Shown: one piece after another, positions 10,095 through 22,716 of the stretch
Numbering within the stretch: position 1 is the stretch's first letter
Layout of the letters: every line of letters begins with the position of its first letter
Origin: Ulota crispa
Taxonomy: Eukaryota; Streptophyta; Bryopsida; Orthotrichales; Orthotrichaceae
Assembly (NCBI GenBank): GCA_963920765.1
Contig: OY987246.1
Coordinates: forward strand, 17,418,868-17,482,867
Reading direction: 5' to 3'
DNA length: 64,000 nt
Notes under the pieces: model-generated
The model's database searches: none
The model's input: the letters and a program-made list of their open reading frames with translations, nothing else
Told to the model about the DNA's origin: nothing
Position numbers and translations under genes: made by a program

Positions 10095-12998
10095 TAGTAT
10101 AGTGGCCTACCAAAATGATTGTCGCCTTTTTTTTTAAAATCACCCTCCTTTGGTAACATAGAGTAGTTTCAGGGTTAAAAATATATGCACCAAACTATCA
10201 ATTTGGCCACAGTACTTCCCAATAAGCAGCTTATTAATGTTGTTTATTTTGTTGCTAAAGATGACATTGAAAAAGGTGAAAAAAAAGAAGAGGCGACCAT
10301 CTTTTTGATAGGGCACTGTACAAAATACCATAAACTAACAAATTTTGGCCAAAAATGTCAAATACATGAGGAAAATTTTGAGCTCCCTAGGTGCCCCCTC
10401 CAAAGTCTCAAAAAGATCCAAAATAATGACATATTGTAACAAACAAACCATTAATCCCTTATTTTTGTCCACCCTTTGAGTTCAATGCAATATGAGAGTT
10501 ATATTGTTATGCCATCCCTGTTGGACAAACATATGGGCAAAAATGTACACCACAACCATAAATTTTTGTTTTTACTTTGTTTTAGTAAATGAGTGAAATA
10601 CTATAGTTTGGGGAGATCACTAGTCTATGGTTTAGGAACCACGTGAGTTAGAAGATAGGGTTCATTTAATTCAAAGGACAAAAAATTTATATAATATGTA
10701 GAGCTACTATAGGGTTCATGAAATACTATATGTTTTAGTATATATAAACTAGGGTATGTAAAAACATTAGGTAGTATGATTTTTTATTAATAAATTAGCC
10801 TTGACAAATAAGGGTTGTAAAAAAATTTAATGTTGTTTGTTGCACTTGAAGTTAAACTGTTTTAAATACATGCCATAGAATTGAGAAATACTAAAAACTT
10901 ATTAATCAAAATTTCCACTTGGACAATAGCCCTTTAATTCATATGCTTGTTATTGGTTTCATAGTGAATATCATGTGCATATGTAATAGAAAGTAAGACT
11001 TTTTTTATGAGTAATGGAGATAGGATAAAACTGAACAAATAGTATTTGTACATAAAATAGTCCCATTTAAAAACCAAATGAATCAATTTATAAAAAAGCA
11101 TAGGGTATAAGAAATATGACCAGCGTAGTTTTATATATAAAAATATGGTCATTTTAAATACCATGTTTTAGGTACATAGGCCTACATCAATACCCTCTTA
11201 ACTCATGTGTATACCATAAATTTACAAGGAGTGATCTCATCAAGATTATAGTTGGATAATGACTAGTGAATATATTTACATATTCTATGAGTGCAATGCC
11301 TTTTGTAGTGTTTTGTATTGTGCATGTGGCTAAGGTCCTTCATACAAAATAGCAATAGATATGAAGTATTTTTTCTGTACTCATGCTAGCATGCCTAGCC
11401 TCCAAATAAAAGCTTGCTTTGTCAAATATGGGGGTTCCCAGAGGGCTCAAATTTTTCATAATGGTTACTTATTTTGAATGTCAATTAAAAAAAATTCCCA
11501 AACAATTGTTTTGATTTGTTTTTGTGACTTTTATCCTAAGATCTTTGTGCTTATAGTTGCAATTATTGAATTTGGTCATAATCACCCCAACAATAAGATC
11601 TATAGTAGGAATTTAGAAACTTTTTGAACATGCTTTTTAAAAAGAAAAACGTGCATATGGATGTTTCCTACATATTCATGCACTCAAATCTCAATAGGAA
11701 CTTGGCAACAACAAAAAATGTGTAAAAAAATAAAGTGTAATGTTTAAGTTGTAAACCATGTGAAATCCTAGTATTTGAAGACTGGTATGCACCTCCAAGT
11801 GGCCTTGCGACAAGGCATGAGGTAACTCCCTAAGGTGAGACAACCTAGTTGACATTATCATTAGAGGAAAAATGAGCTTAAGAGAAGGCCTCCCAATCTT
11901 GACATACTACCATATTTATTGAGGTAGGAGAAGCATAGGTAAGATACCTACACAAGGAGTCTCTATCTTATGTGTAGTACTCAAATGTACCATGCTACAC
12001 GACAAAAGGATTCTATGATGCAAAGCAATATTATAACATGACAATCATTAATGCAAGAACCTCTAGTGGGACTAGGGCATTTTTTTTGGCAACAAAAACG
12101 CACCTATCACCAGTGGGTTTGTTTAAAAATGGAGGGATTGCTTTTGATTTGTTTAGGATTGGTGGTGTTGCTAGAAAAAAATGCCTTGAGTGGGACATAA
12201 GAATAAACTACAACTAGAATTTCCAATCAAACAAGGACACTCATTAAATAAAGAGAATATGATATTGTAAAGTAAAGTATCCTCATGAAGTACTACATCA
12301 TAAGTTGCAAGCGGGTATAGGGCATTAGTCTCTTTTTATTTGAAAAGGGGCACTACATTTAAATGCTTTAGACCCCTCTAGCCACCACCTTTGAGGGCCA
12401 TCTCTTGAGCTCACTTTTCCTCTAATAGGCAATCTCAGGGCCTCTTTACACTAGTGACCAAGGCCGGTGACCAAGGTAATTTTTGTAATGTGACTAGAGG
12501 AGGAAAGCCAACCAATCTAAGTCCTCTTTACACTAGCCAAAAAAAAAGAAAATAACCTAGGTCAAAAGTAGATGAGAAAATGACATGGAATCCTACATGC
12601 CATGAAGTGGATAATGTTTCATGGTCACTCCCATTTCTAGTTGGAACACTCTCAATAGGTTCTCTAGCTGGATTTTTAGGGTGATCAAGCCATTCCAAAT
12701 TTTTGATTGGTCTACTTTTGTCAAGCTTTAATGTTTTTTGATATTGAGAATGTTGTTTTACTAATGTTTTACTACTATGAGCATGGTTTTTATAGATGTC
12801 AACATAATTTTTATTATAATTGAAATGATGTTTTACTATAAAAAATGTATTTTGGTTGCAATAATTTTAGTTTTATCGTATTAATTACTGATTACTGAAG
12901 TGTTTATTGTCACAAGTGAATTATTCTTATCATTTTGTTTCCTTACATCTAATTCTATTGTAGAAACATACCAAAATAATTCCATTGTAAAAACTTAT
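10095..12998. other. A+T-rich intergenic DNA
   Basis: No gene recognised. The stretch at about 11620-11700 (GGATGTTTCCTACATATTCATGC) resembles the arms of the foldback element at 28226-29100, so a relic of that family lies here. Frames at 10140-10439 and 10934-11164 are short and low-complexity. Confidence 0.4.
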
Positions 12999-13002
12999 TT
13001 AA

Positions 13003-13729
13003 CCCCTAAATCCTTGAGTGTCCCCTTGGGGGACAAATGAGATTTTGGGTAGGTACCTATGACTAAACTACTTTGTGTGATTTTTTGAAACTTTTGTGGA
13101 AAATGGGAAATTTGAAGATCCATGTGCACATCTAGTTTTCTTTTCATTCTAACATTTTTTGAAGAAGTAAAAAACAAATTTCTGATTTTTTTTGGAGATG
13201 GGGCAGTCCGGGCAGCCCAAAAACTTTTTTAAAATTTACATTTTTTAAAATAAAAATCTGAAATTGGTTCTTTGAGTTTACATATACATGGGAAGCTTTG
13301 AATCACTCATTTCCAATAAATGAAATGAAAGTTATGAGGACAATTAGTTAACTAGTAGATATGGAGCCATATCTACTAGTTAACTAATTGTCCTCATAAC
13401 TTTCATTTCATTTATTGGAAATGAGTGATTCAAAGCTTCCCATGTATATGTAAACTCAAAGAACCAATTTCAGATTTTTATTTTAAAAAATGTAAATTTT
13501 AAAAAAGTTTTTGGGCTGCCCGGACTGCCCCATCTCCAAAAAAAATCAGAAATTTGTTTTTTACTTCTTCAAAAAATGTCAAAATGAAAAAAAAAATTAG
13601 ATGTGCTCACAGATCTTCAAATTTCCCATCTTCCATAAAAGTTTCAAAAAATCATACAAAGTAGTTTAATCATAAGTACCTGCCCAAAATCTCATTTGTC
13701 CCTCAAGGGGACACTCAGGGATTTAGGGG
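13003..13729. mobile_element. TTAA-flanked palindromic MITE (727 bp, about 362-bp arms)
   Basis: The element lies between TTAA at 12999-13002 and TTAA at 13730-13733. It starts CCCCTAAATCCTTGAGTGTC and ends as the complement. The arms meet at 13365-13366 (GTAGATATGG|AG|CCATATCTAC), leaving a 2-base loop. The arms differ at only a few positions. Shared interior text (GGGCAGTCCGGGCAGCCC) links it to the copies at 21561-22716 and 25284-26212. No coding capacity. Confidence 0.8.
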
Positions 13730-13733
13730 TTAA

Positions 13734-14949
13734 ATAAATTTATGGTTATTAACTTTGTGTTTTCCACTATGTAAGATTGATTAAAGTTTTAATAGTAAAA
13801 TTTTCTAATCTTCTTGGTCACAAGTCTCCTCCTTTATTTCTTGGCATCCAAATTTTTGAAACTTTATTAAGAAATGAAAAGAAAAGAAAGGAAGAGAGCA
13901 AAAAAAGAGAAAACAAAGAAAAGAGTAGAATTAATAACCAAATCTCCAAAGCATTGGTCTAAGTTCACTTTTCACTATTGGAGGTGACTAATGAATGAAA
14001 AAATTGGTTCTTGGTCACTAGTCTTGACTAAGAGCCATAACCAATAGATAACATGGACTGGCTCTTGGTCACTTAGTGTAAAGAGGCCCTAAATGCACTA
14101 TTTAGTGCAAAGTAAAGAACCTCTTTACATCCGTGGGCATGGATGCCATAAACAAAACATGGATGAGAATTCATTCCCTCATCAAAAAATGTCCATGTTT
14201 GCCACATTTATCCAAAAAGAGTAATATCATCTCAATGATGTGGAACATTTTTTGCAATATCATTATGTACATAGAATACATGTTGTCAAATATATATCTT
14301 TTAACAAAATTATAATGCATTTTGGCAAAAAAGTGTACAAAGAAAAACCTTGACATAAAGTGCCAGGCACTAGAAACAATTCACAAGTGAGTTTTTAGGA
14401 AATGCAAGTCTTGCCTCTATCTTTTCTCACATCACCTCTTGCCCTTTACAGGAAAGCTCCGTACATTTTTCACAAAATGAATTATAGCAAAAACTTGCTC
14501 TTCTTATATTGTATGTTGATATTTAGTTTATTCCTGGAAAATAAATTGGCTTTGTTAACCCTTGAAAAACCAAGCCACACTTTGTGACCACTACAATACG
14601 GGGTATTTTTTTTGTATTTGGAGTGCATCCTCACATTTATTACATTTGAGATCAACAAAGAAGTTAGAATATAGATAATAGTTGTTCTAGTAAAGTAATC
14701 AAGATCCCAAATTAAATATGTTTGTTGCTAGCAAATGCCAGTAATACACCAGCACACATACTATGTACTATAGTGGCTTGGTTGTTCAAGGGGTAAGGGT
14801 CTTTGATTCCAAATACATATATGAAATTTCAAAATTTGGCCAATTGTGGTAAACATTTAATATTAACTTATTTCAAAGGTGAAAAAGCTTATAAAAAGTG
14901 ATCCTAAAGTACACATGAAAAAATAATAATTGGGAAAGACAAACCATTC
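13734..14949. other. A+T-rich intergenic DNA
   Basis: No gene supported. Frames of about 60 codons (13777, 14133, 14402) match no family I know and have no splice context. Confidence 0.35.
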
Positions 14950-16212
14950 TACCTACCTTTAATTTGAACCTTCACTATGTTTTAATAATTCTTTATTTTG
15001 TTTTATCCTTACATTTCTACTTTAACTAAATTTTTTGTTGATGTACAAAAGAGTTTTGAGCATGTTTGGGAAAATTTCTACATTTATCACTTTGTGCAAA
15101 AAAAATGAGTACATGGTTAGATTATTGCTATCCTTCAATGCTATAATTAGGCAATTTCTCAAAATACTAGTCAGTTTTTATTTAATTAACTCAAATGTCA
15201 ATTAATTTTTTTAGGCATTGCAAAAAATGGTCAACTCTATTACACAATCAATAAATAAACAAATGACAATTTGACACCAAATATCTAGAGGTGTTAGAAA
15301 AGCTTTTGTAAAAATAGAAAGAACCATAAATGGTCAATTCTATTATACAATAAATAAGTAAACAAGCAACAATTTGACATAAGATATTTGGAGTTGTTAA
15401 AAAAACTACTGTAAAAACCAAAAGAATTGTAAAATAATAACAATTTTTACATTAATTTTTCACAAAAGTATCTTTTGAATTTATGAAATAAATTGCAAGT
15501 ACCTATAATTGAGGGCATATTGATAAAATGAACAAAATGCAAATAGTAAATAAAATGCAAATAAAAATCTTAAGTTGTAACTTTATTATAAATAGACTAG
15601 TTGGTGTTTTATTATTTAATTCATAAAAAAGTGCCTAACCTTGGGAATTATTTTGACAAAAATGACAAAAAAATCTTAAAAAAACAAAAACCACTTGAGT
15701 GATTTTTCTAAGACTTTCTAATCTAATCTTAAATTCTAAATTCTACACTTTAATTTTTAAATCTTTAATATTTTAAAAACCAATGCATTCATATCCTAAA
15801 AATTCTACATTTCCACAACACCTCAATTTATCATTCAACTTCTTAATATTAAAAATATAAAATTAGTCATCTTAAAATTCATATCCAAATATCACATTTT
15901 TTCAAAATATTAGTATAAATTTAAATTTTAGAATTTACATTTAGAAATAAAATATCATTATTTTTATATCAAAAATCATATATTTAGAAAATAAGACAAT
16001 TGTAGTATTGATTTCATAAATATTAAATATTGATTGTAAGACATTTCAAACAAATTCTTTAAAAGACTATAACTTTTTTAAATACTCATGGTATCACAAA
16101 TAACACAAACTTATGGCTTCACAAGATCTAGTCTTGTGGTTTATAATTAATTGAAATTCAAAATATAAATAAACCATCTATATCTAAATCTCCACAATAT
16201 TATCTTTGACAA

Positions 16213-19200
16213 TTCCACATTGCAAACTGGTAAAATTACTGTTCCAGGTTCATATATACATAATTTTTTTCTAATATATTTCTATTACACTAATTTTTTT
16301 TCAAGAGATCGATTTGGATGTAATTACATTACAAAAAATTTATTTTAATATTATCATTAAGGCTTAATTTAAATATTAGTTAGTCAAAGTCTTCAACGCA
16401 CTTATAATTAAAATTATGTTATCATCTAAATGATAATCATTTCAAAGTGTTGTATTCAGCTCTAAATGCTCAAATGAGTAAAATATTAGTTAGTCATCAA
16501 AATTTCAATGAGTTTGAAGGCAAGATTCTATCCATACTTAAAATCGCCCTATCATTGTTTTTTCATCACTTTTATAAAAGTTTTTATTGTCATATATGTT
16601 TATATTTTGTCATTTTTATCTTAAAACATCTTATTTTATTTTTTAAACATTTCTGGTCAACCTTACATATGCTACTAATTTAGTTGACAAATTTCAATTG
16701 TTTTTTATAATTTGCAATTGACATTATCATATTTAAATCATTGTGACAACAAATTTTATTTCTAACTAAAGTTTTCATTGTTATATATTTTGCTATTTTT
16801 TGTTAAATGTAATAGAAATTACACTACTATTTGAAAAATTTAAGATCATTTATGTAATCTTTATAAATCTGAAATTGAAATCAAACTTTGAAAGATATGA
16901 ATTTCTGAAGAAAAAAAATGATGATAGAGACAATGTAATAATCAAATAATCAACATATACTTAAATTTTTATTTATTTTTATTTTTTGATTACTTTAGTT
17001 AGTTTTTAGATTTAATGTTATATTAAATTTTAATTTTAAAATCATTTATTCAGTTTTACATATGCAAATATATTGAGGAATCGTAAAAACAAACATTTCA
17101 TAGACGGCACATACGTAGGCTCAGACTTCATGTTTATTGCCTACAACCGCTTGTAAAAGAAAACATTAATGGTAAAATATATGAAAAATGATGAAATGGT
17201 TCTTGTGGTGAAGTTTTTAATTTTTAATATCATAAATGAATTGAATAGGGAGAATATCAAGAGCTCACGACTTCCTTATTGGTCACGAAGACTAGAGCCA
17301 ATTAAATAAATTGCAACGGAACATTTATGACATGAAGATGTATGCACCAAATGAAATCGTACATATACATTATTATTGCATACTTAAAGATTTTAAATTT
17401 TTTTATGATATATAATATACATTCATTGTTTAAAAAATATTCTATACAACAAATATTAAACTTGCTTGATGTTTATTATGGATGCAATGTATGATACATG
17501 TGATAGCTTTGTATGTTGTTTTCCAGACATATTAACTCAAAAAATTTGTGCCAGACGTGAAGATTTGTGCAAACTATAGATGATCACATTGTCGGCTATT
17601 TTTTCTACATATAGAATGGTGTTTAGTTTATTGGCCCTTCATCTGTTCAGATAAACTAATGCCAAATTTTTACATGCCGATGTGGTGGCCTTGGCAAAAA
17701 CAAAGATAAATTTTAACTTCACATTGGATGAGGATCAAAATAGATCATCTATCAATAATTCTACTTTTTCAATAACATTCATACACCAACAACAATTCTA
17801 AAAATAAGCTTTCCATGAACCAAGATAGCAACATTTATACATTTGGTTATGAGCTTTGGTTCATTTGGAGAATGGCACATTAGTAGGACTTGCAGATGAC
17901 TTTTACACTTTTGAAAGACATTTTATTTTGGGATCCTATGAAGCGTACGTTGATTTTGGTGTTTGCGACGGAATGTTGTAGATTATTTAAAAAGAAATGA
18001 TTGATTTTTGTTACATTATGTAGTTACAAACAAGTGAAGGTTTCACTTGGATTTAATCATCATTACATATTAACAATTTTTTTTTTTTAAAATGAAGGAA
18101 TTGACCACAAAACATCATGTTAGAAGAAATGCAAATATGGGTGCATATATCTGTGATCTAGAGGCAATTTTAAGTCATTTTAAACAAATTGCTATAAATG
18201 GGTGAAACAGTGTTCAAGTATATCATTAAATACCTAAACCTTGTGTTTTCTCAGCAATTATTTGTTGCTTGAATTAAGAGGTGTGTTTTTATTTTTTTTT
18301 AATTTTTTTTTTTAATTTAGATTTTCTTAATAATTTTTATTTTTTTACGTTTTAAAATTTTTTGTGTTTATTTTGATATTATTTTGGTAATGAAGGGTTA
18401 AGAGTAAAGACTCTCATTATATATTCTTACAAACAATAATAACTTAAATATGATTTAAAATTTTTGTATGCAAACAAGTTATTACAATAAAAGCCAAGAA
18501 GTTACACGGTTGTAGAAAGCGAGTGCGTATTTACCAGGATTTTTAACAGTAGAAGTTTCCAGAATTATGAGATTTTTATGCAATGTTTAGATGATATTTA
18601 TAGTTTCATCTCATTACTTTTTATGCTATTTTTAAACCTATAATAAGACTTTGTATTATCTATTACTGAAACTTTTATATTTTACTTGCTATACATATAT
18701 GTATTTAATTTAATTTAATTTTTCTAAAAGTTAACCGCACTTTGACATCTTCTCAACATCACAAGAGAATTAGAAATCATCTAACATAAAATTGATAGAG
18801 AAATATCTAACATTAATTTTTTTAAACTAAATAAAAATTAAACTATATCAATGTCTAAACAGTTGACTTGAAACTTCACCAAATACAAAATTAAAACAAA
18901 AAGCTACATATACATTTACATCCATGCGAGCATTTAAAATATAATTTTTTAAAATTTTGAATGTCAAATACGCCAAAATTGTCATTCATTGACCATATTT
19001 CCAAGTTTAAATCTCATGCATCTACGGCATTCAATTTAAAACAGAAACAATGACCATGGATATATAGAGATTACATTTAAGAACATGTTTGAAAAATAAT
19101 CATCTATCTTAAATCAAACCTTAAATATACTTAAAGTATTTCAAAAGATGTAAGATTTCAAACAATATTAGGAGAGAGATAAAAATTCTAGATATTTTAC

Positions 19201-20129
19201 TTATTTTCTTTTACTGTATTACAATCTTCGAAAGAACGAAGGCAATAGAGGAGGCAACGGAGGAGGCAACGGAGAAAGCAACGGATGAGACAACAGATGA
19301 GGCAACGGAGGCCAAAGAAGTGAAAGCATAGGTATAGATAAATGCAAGAGCGGCCTCTCAAGTTGCTGTAATTCCCAAAATTGTAATTGTTGTGCAAGAT
19401 ATCTAAACAAAGATAACTTTTTGTGCTTCCGTTTGAAGTGCAATTCAAAAGATGAAACGGAATGTGACAAACACCGCAACCAAAGCGTCTCTTGCTCAAT
19501 GAAGATAAAAGTGGCGGAGGCTCTATAACTTGTTGCAATTCCTGCAACTTAGACGTGTGTTGGTTTTAGCAGAAAAATAATTCAAAAAAGTCTAAAGATT
19601 TCGGCGTTTTAGTCCTTATTGTCAGTACTGTGATTGTTGTGATACACTAAATAGACATTTTTGCTGCATTTTTCTTAGAAAACTCATCTTTAAAAATGAT
19701 TAATATTGTCAAAATGAACATTTTTTACCAAGCCTCTTTGGAAGAACATTTCATCTCTATTATTAAGATTTTTGAATGAGTCAATTTGATGGTGTGCTCT
19801 ATAAAATGGCTCTGCCGGATTCCAATGTTGCAACAATGCATACTATTACGTCACTTGTTGGCAACCGACATCACCAAAATTTTTATTTATAATATATTTC
19901 AAGCAATTTGTTTTTTTAATGTTCTTTTATGTTTCTAACAAACAGTTTACAAAAAAATCTAAATGTTTTCTTGTCTTTTTTTACAAGAAAAATATGTATT
20001 TATAATTTAATATAAAATGTCTTTATTTATATGATTTATTCCTCTAAATTTTATAATGTAATAAGTTTGAGAATGTCATAGGTTCTAATATCTTTTATTT
20101 TATGTATGCAAGTAGAAATCAACAAAATC
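16213..20129. other. Spacer of the large inverted-repeat structure, no intact gene
   Basis: Very A+T-rich. Around 17100-18000 there are short, less A+T-rich coding-like phrases with stops in every frame, which may be a decayed gene. I cannot name it. Confidence 0.3.
19225..19330 (+). repeat. Degenerate 12-bp tandem repeat with an open frame
   Basis: Units of GAGGAGGCAACG and close variants follow one another. On the plus strand they encode an EEATEEATEKATDETTDEAT-type acidic repeat ending at a TAG. The local base composition differs sharply from the flanks. It may be a coding minisatellite remnant; no start codon or homologue recognised. Confidence 0.4.
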
Positions 20130-20550
20130 ACATTACAACCTTGTGTTAAGAATCATTAACTTAATAAAAAACAAACATACCAATAACTGGCAAGAACCTA
20201 GTCTAAAGAAAAAATACACAAATATTTAAAATATCAAATAGTTTACAAAAGATCATATTGCTCATAATTGGACAATATTAAATATGGAAATAAAATAAAG
20301 CTGAGTTTGCATAAACAATATCCCTAATCACTCAAGATTTGGAAGGTTAGTCAAAAAATCCAATGATATGGTGCAATAGAACTTTCTGAGTATCAAATAC
20401 TTGTCAATTTGCACAATTGAGCAATTTCTACAACATGAATAACTAATCTAAAAGGATTTAGAAGAATTGATTAAGCATGTTATTACCATAACCTTGTATA
20501 CCAAACGCACAAGATCTATTGTTAAATAAAAAATGTAGGCTAGAACTATG
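20130..20550. repeat. Diverged copy of the segment at 29480-29930
   Basis: Shared phrases in the same order and orientation include AATCACTCAAGAT, TATGGTGCAA, TTTGCACAATTG, CTACAACATGAA, AGAATTGATTAAGC, TATACCAAACGCAC and GCTAGAACTAT. On the minus strand both copies keep the DLVxRLVYxV.VI..LINS reading, although this copy has stops. It is either a duplicated gene fragment or a dispersed repeat. Confidence 0.55.
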
Positions 20551-20879
20551 CACATCTTTTAACAATATCCTCTAATCAATAAAAATAGAAAAGTATCAGA
20601 GCGCACGAAAATATAACGAGTTTGCTAATGCAAAATGTTGTGAAATTATCATGGATAATGCTGTGGAGATTTAGATATGGATGATTTATTCACATTTTAC
20701 AATTGTGATTTGTCAATGAATTTGCAATAATTTGAATGTCATTTAATTATGAACTACAAAATTGGTTCTTGTGACTTTAGCCATTAGTTTGTGTTATTTG
20801 TGACAACATGAATATTTAAAATTAATAATAGTTTTTTTCTAAATTTTTTTGAGATGCTTTGCACTCAATATTTTGTATA

Positions 20880-21297
20880 GGAATTGATATGTGCAGATTG
20901 GAGGCTAGGGGGTTAATATTTGCACACCCCTTGGGGTTAAATTTTATATTTATACCATCAAAAAGCTGAACTTGAAAATTCTGAATTCAAAATTTGGACT
21001 TAGAGACCATTTATTAGTCTAGAGCCATAAAAAAAGTTGTAATTCAACAACAACCAATGAAAAAGCTTAGTTAGGAGGAAAAGTGTTACTTTTACTTTTG
21101 TTTGTAAAAAAAATAAGCATTTTCCTTGACTGTTGTTGAATTACAAATATTTTTGTGACCCTAGATCAATACATTGTTCCTAAGTTCAAATTTGAATTCA
21201 AAATTTTTGGATTCAGCTTTTTGATGGTAGAAATCTAAAATTTATCTCCAAGAGGGATGTGCAAAATTCAACCCCTTGGTGTGCATATATCAGTTCC
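20880..21297. mobile_element. Foldback MITE nested in the right arm
   Basis: Inverted termini GGAATTGATATGTGC and GCATATATCAGTTCC are followed by longer paired blocks (ATCAAAAAGCTGAA / TTCAGCTTTTTGAT; TAGTTAGG-type core). The left arm of the large structure lacks this sequence at the corresponding place (after AATCAATATTTAA near 16030), which serves as an empty site and defines the insertion. Confidence 0.6.
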
Positions 21298-21558
21298 CTT
21301 TAATATTTATGAAGTCAATGTTGTAATTATTCTATTTTCTAAATATATGGATTTTATATATAAATAATGATATTTTAATTTTAAATGTAAATTCTAAAAT
21401 TTAAATTTATACTAATAATTTAGAAAAATGTGATATTTGGATATGAATTTTAAAATGACTAATTTTATGCTTTTAATATTAAGAAGTTGAATGATAAATT
21501 GATGTGTTGTGGAAATGTAGAATTTTTTAGATATGAATGCATGGATTCATAAAATATT

Positions 21559-22716
21559 TACCTCTAAAGGACCAATTGTCCCCTCAGGGGACAGGTGGTA
21601 CTTTGGGCATGTACCTATGGCTAAACTAAATTTCATGATTTTCTGAAACTTTTATCAAAGGTGGGGAATTCAAAAATCTACATGGGCATCTAATTTTGTC
21701 TTCATTCCAACATTTGACGAAAAAGTTATGCATGAATTTTTCAAAAAAGGAAGAGATGGGGCAATCTGGGCAGCCCCTCTCCTTTGTATGTGAGAGTTGA
21801 CTAGAAGAGGGGTAGTTTGTGGAGGGCAGATTGATTGTTGATGTGGGCAGCTGAAGCATGGATGACATGCTATGGCACGCGGCCTGGCACCCTGAATTGA
21901 CAAGGAAATGGGGTCACAAGATATCCACATGGTAGCTGGTAGTGTAGGGAAATTGGGCACCATAAGTTCTGATTGTTGAGGGGACTGGAAGTTAGCCACG
22001 TAGCTGAAACCAAAAGGCTGAAGGGTGCAATATTAATAATAAATTTGGGTTCAAAAATGCCGAGTAGGGATGCTGGGTGGGGGGAGGTATCTAGGGGTGG
22101 GGATGGGCCCATCCTCCGAGACCCAAATCCCCCTCATTTCATTTGCCCATGTAAAATTTTCATATTTCATTATTTTGAGCAAGTTGAGTAGGGTTATTTT
22201 AGATTTTTTTTTCACGCATGATATTACACTAAGCTTCTTTGATTTTGATTGTTTAGGTTAATATATTTCAAAATTTCAAAATTCACATAAATCTTCTAAT
22301 TTTGCTTAGAGTATTTGCAAATTTCATGACCTTCCATCATTGCAAGATTTTTTGAGGTGTATTGTACATCTCCAATTGATCTGAAAATTCTCCCACATGT
22401 ACCTACTGTGATGTTTTACAAGGGAAAAATAAACCTCAAATTTCTATAGAGTAATACTTTTGTTGTAGGAGCGGTCAAAGGCTTTTGAAAACTTTGGGCA
22501 ACAGTGAAAAAAACTTTTTGTCTTCACTTTGCATGTGAATATTTCACTTGTCTAAATGCAAAATGACCTAATTTTTTCTTGCAAATAAATCTAGTAGTCT
22601 AGGGCAAGATCCTACAGTTGGATTTTCAAAAAAAATTGTTTTTCTTACCTTTCTACTCATTCCCCTAAAAGTGGTAGTTTTCAGTGATTTTCACCAAGAA
22701 AAGGGCTTGGTCCTTT
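21559..22716. mobile_element. MITE of the TTAA family (about 1.16 kb, eroded ends), nested in the right arm
   Basis: It starts CCTCTAAAGGACCAATTGTC and ends GGGCTTGGTCCTT. The interior matches the element at 25284-26212 in reverse orientation over most of its length (for example TAGGATCTTGCCCTA and TTTTCAAAAGCCTTTGA). Its left part repeats the GGGCAATCTGGGCAGCCC block of 13003-13729. The left arm of the large structure lacks it. The ends no longer show a clean TTAA; a TAAAATATT repeat lies on both sides instead. Confidence 0.6.
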
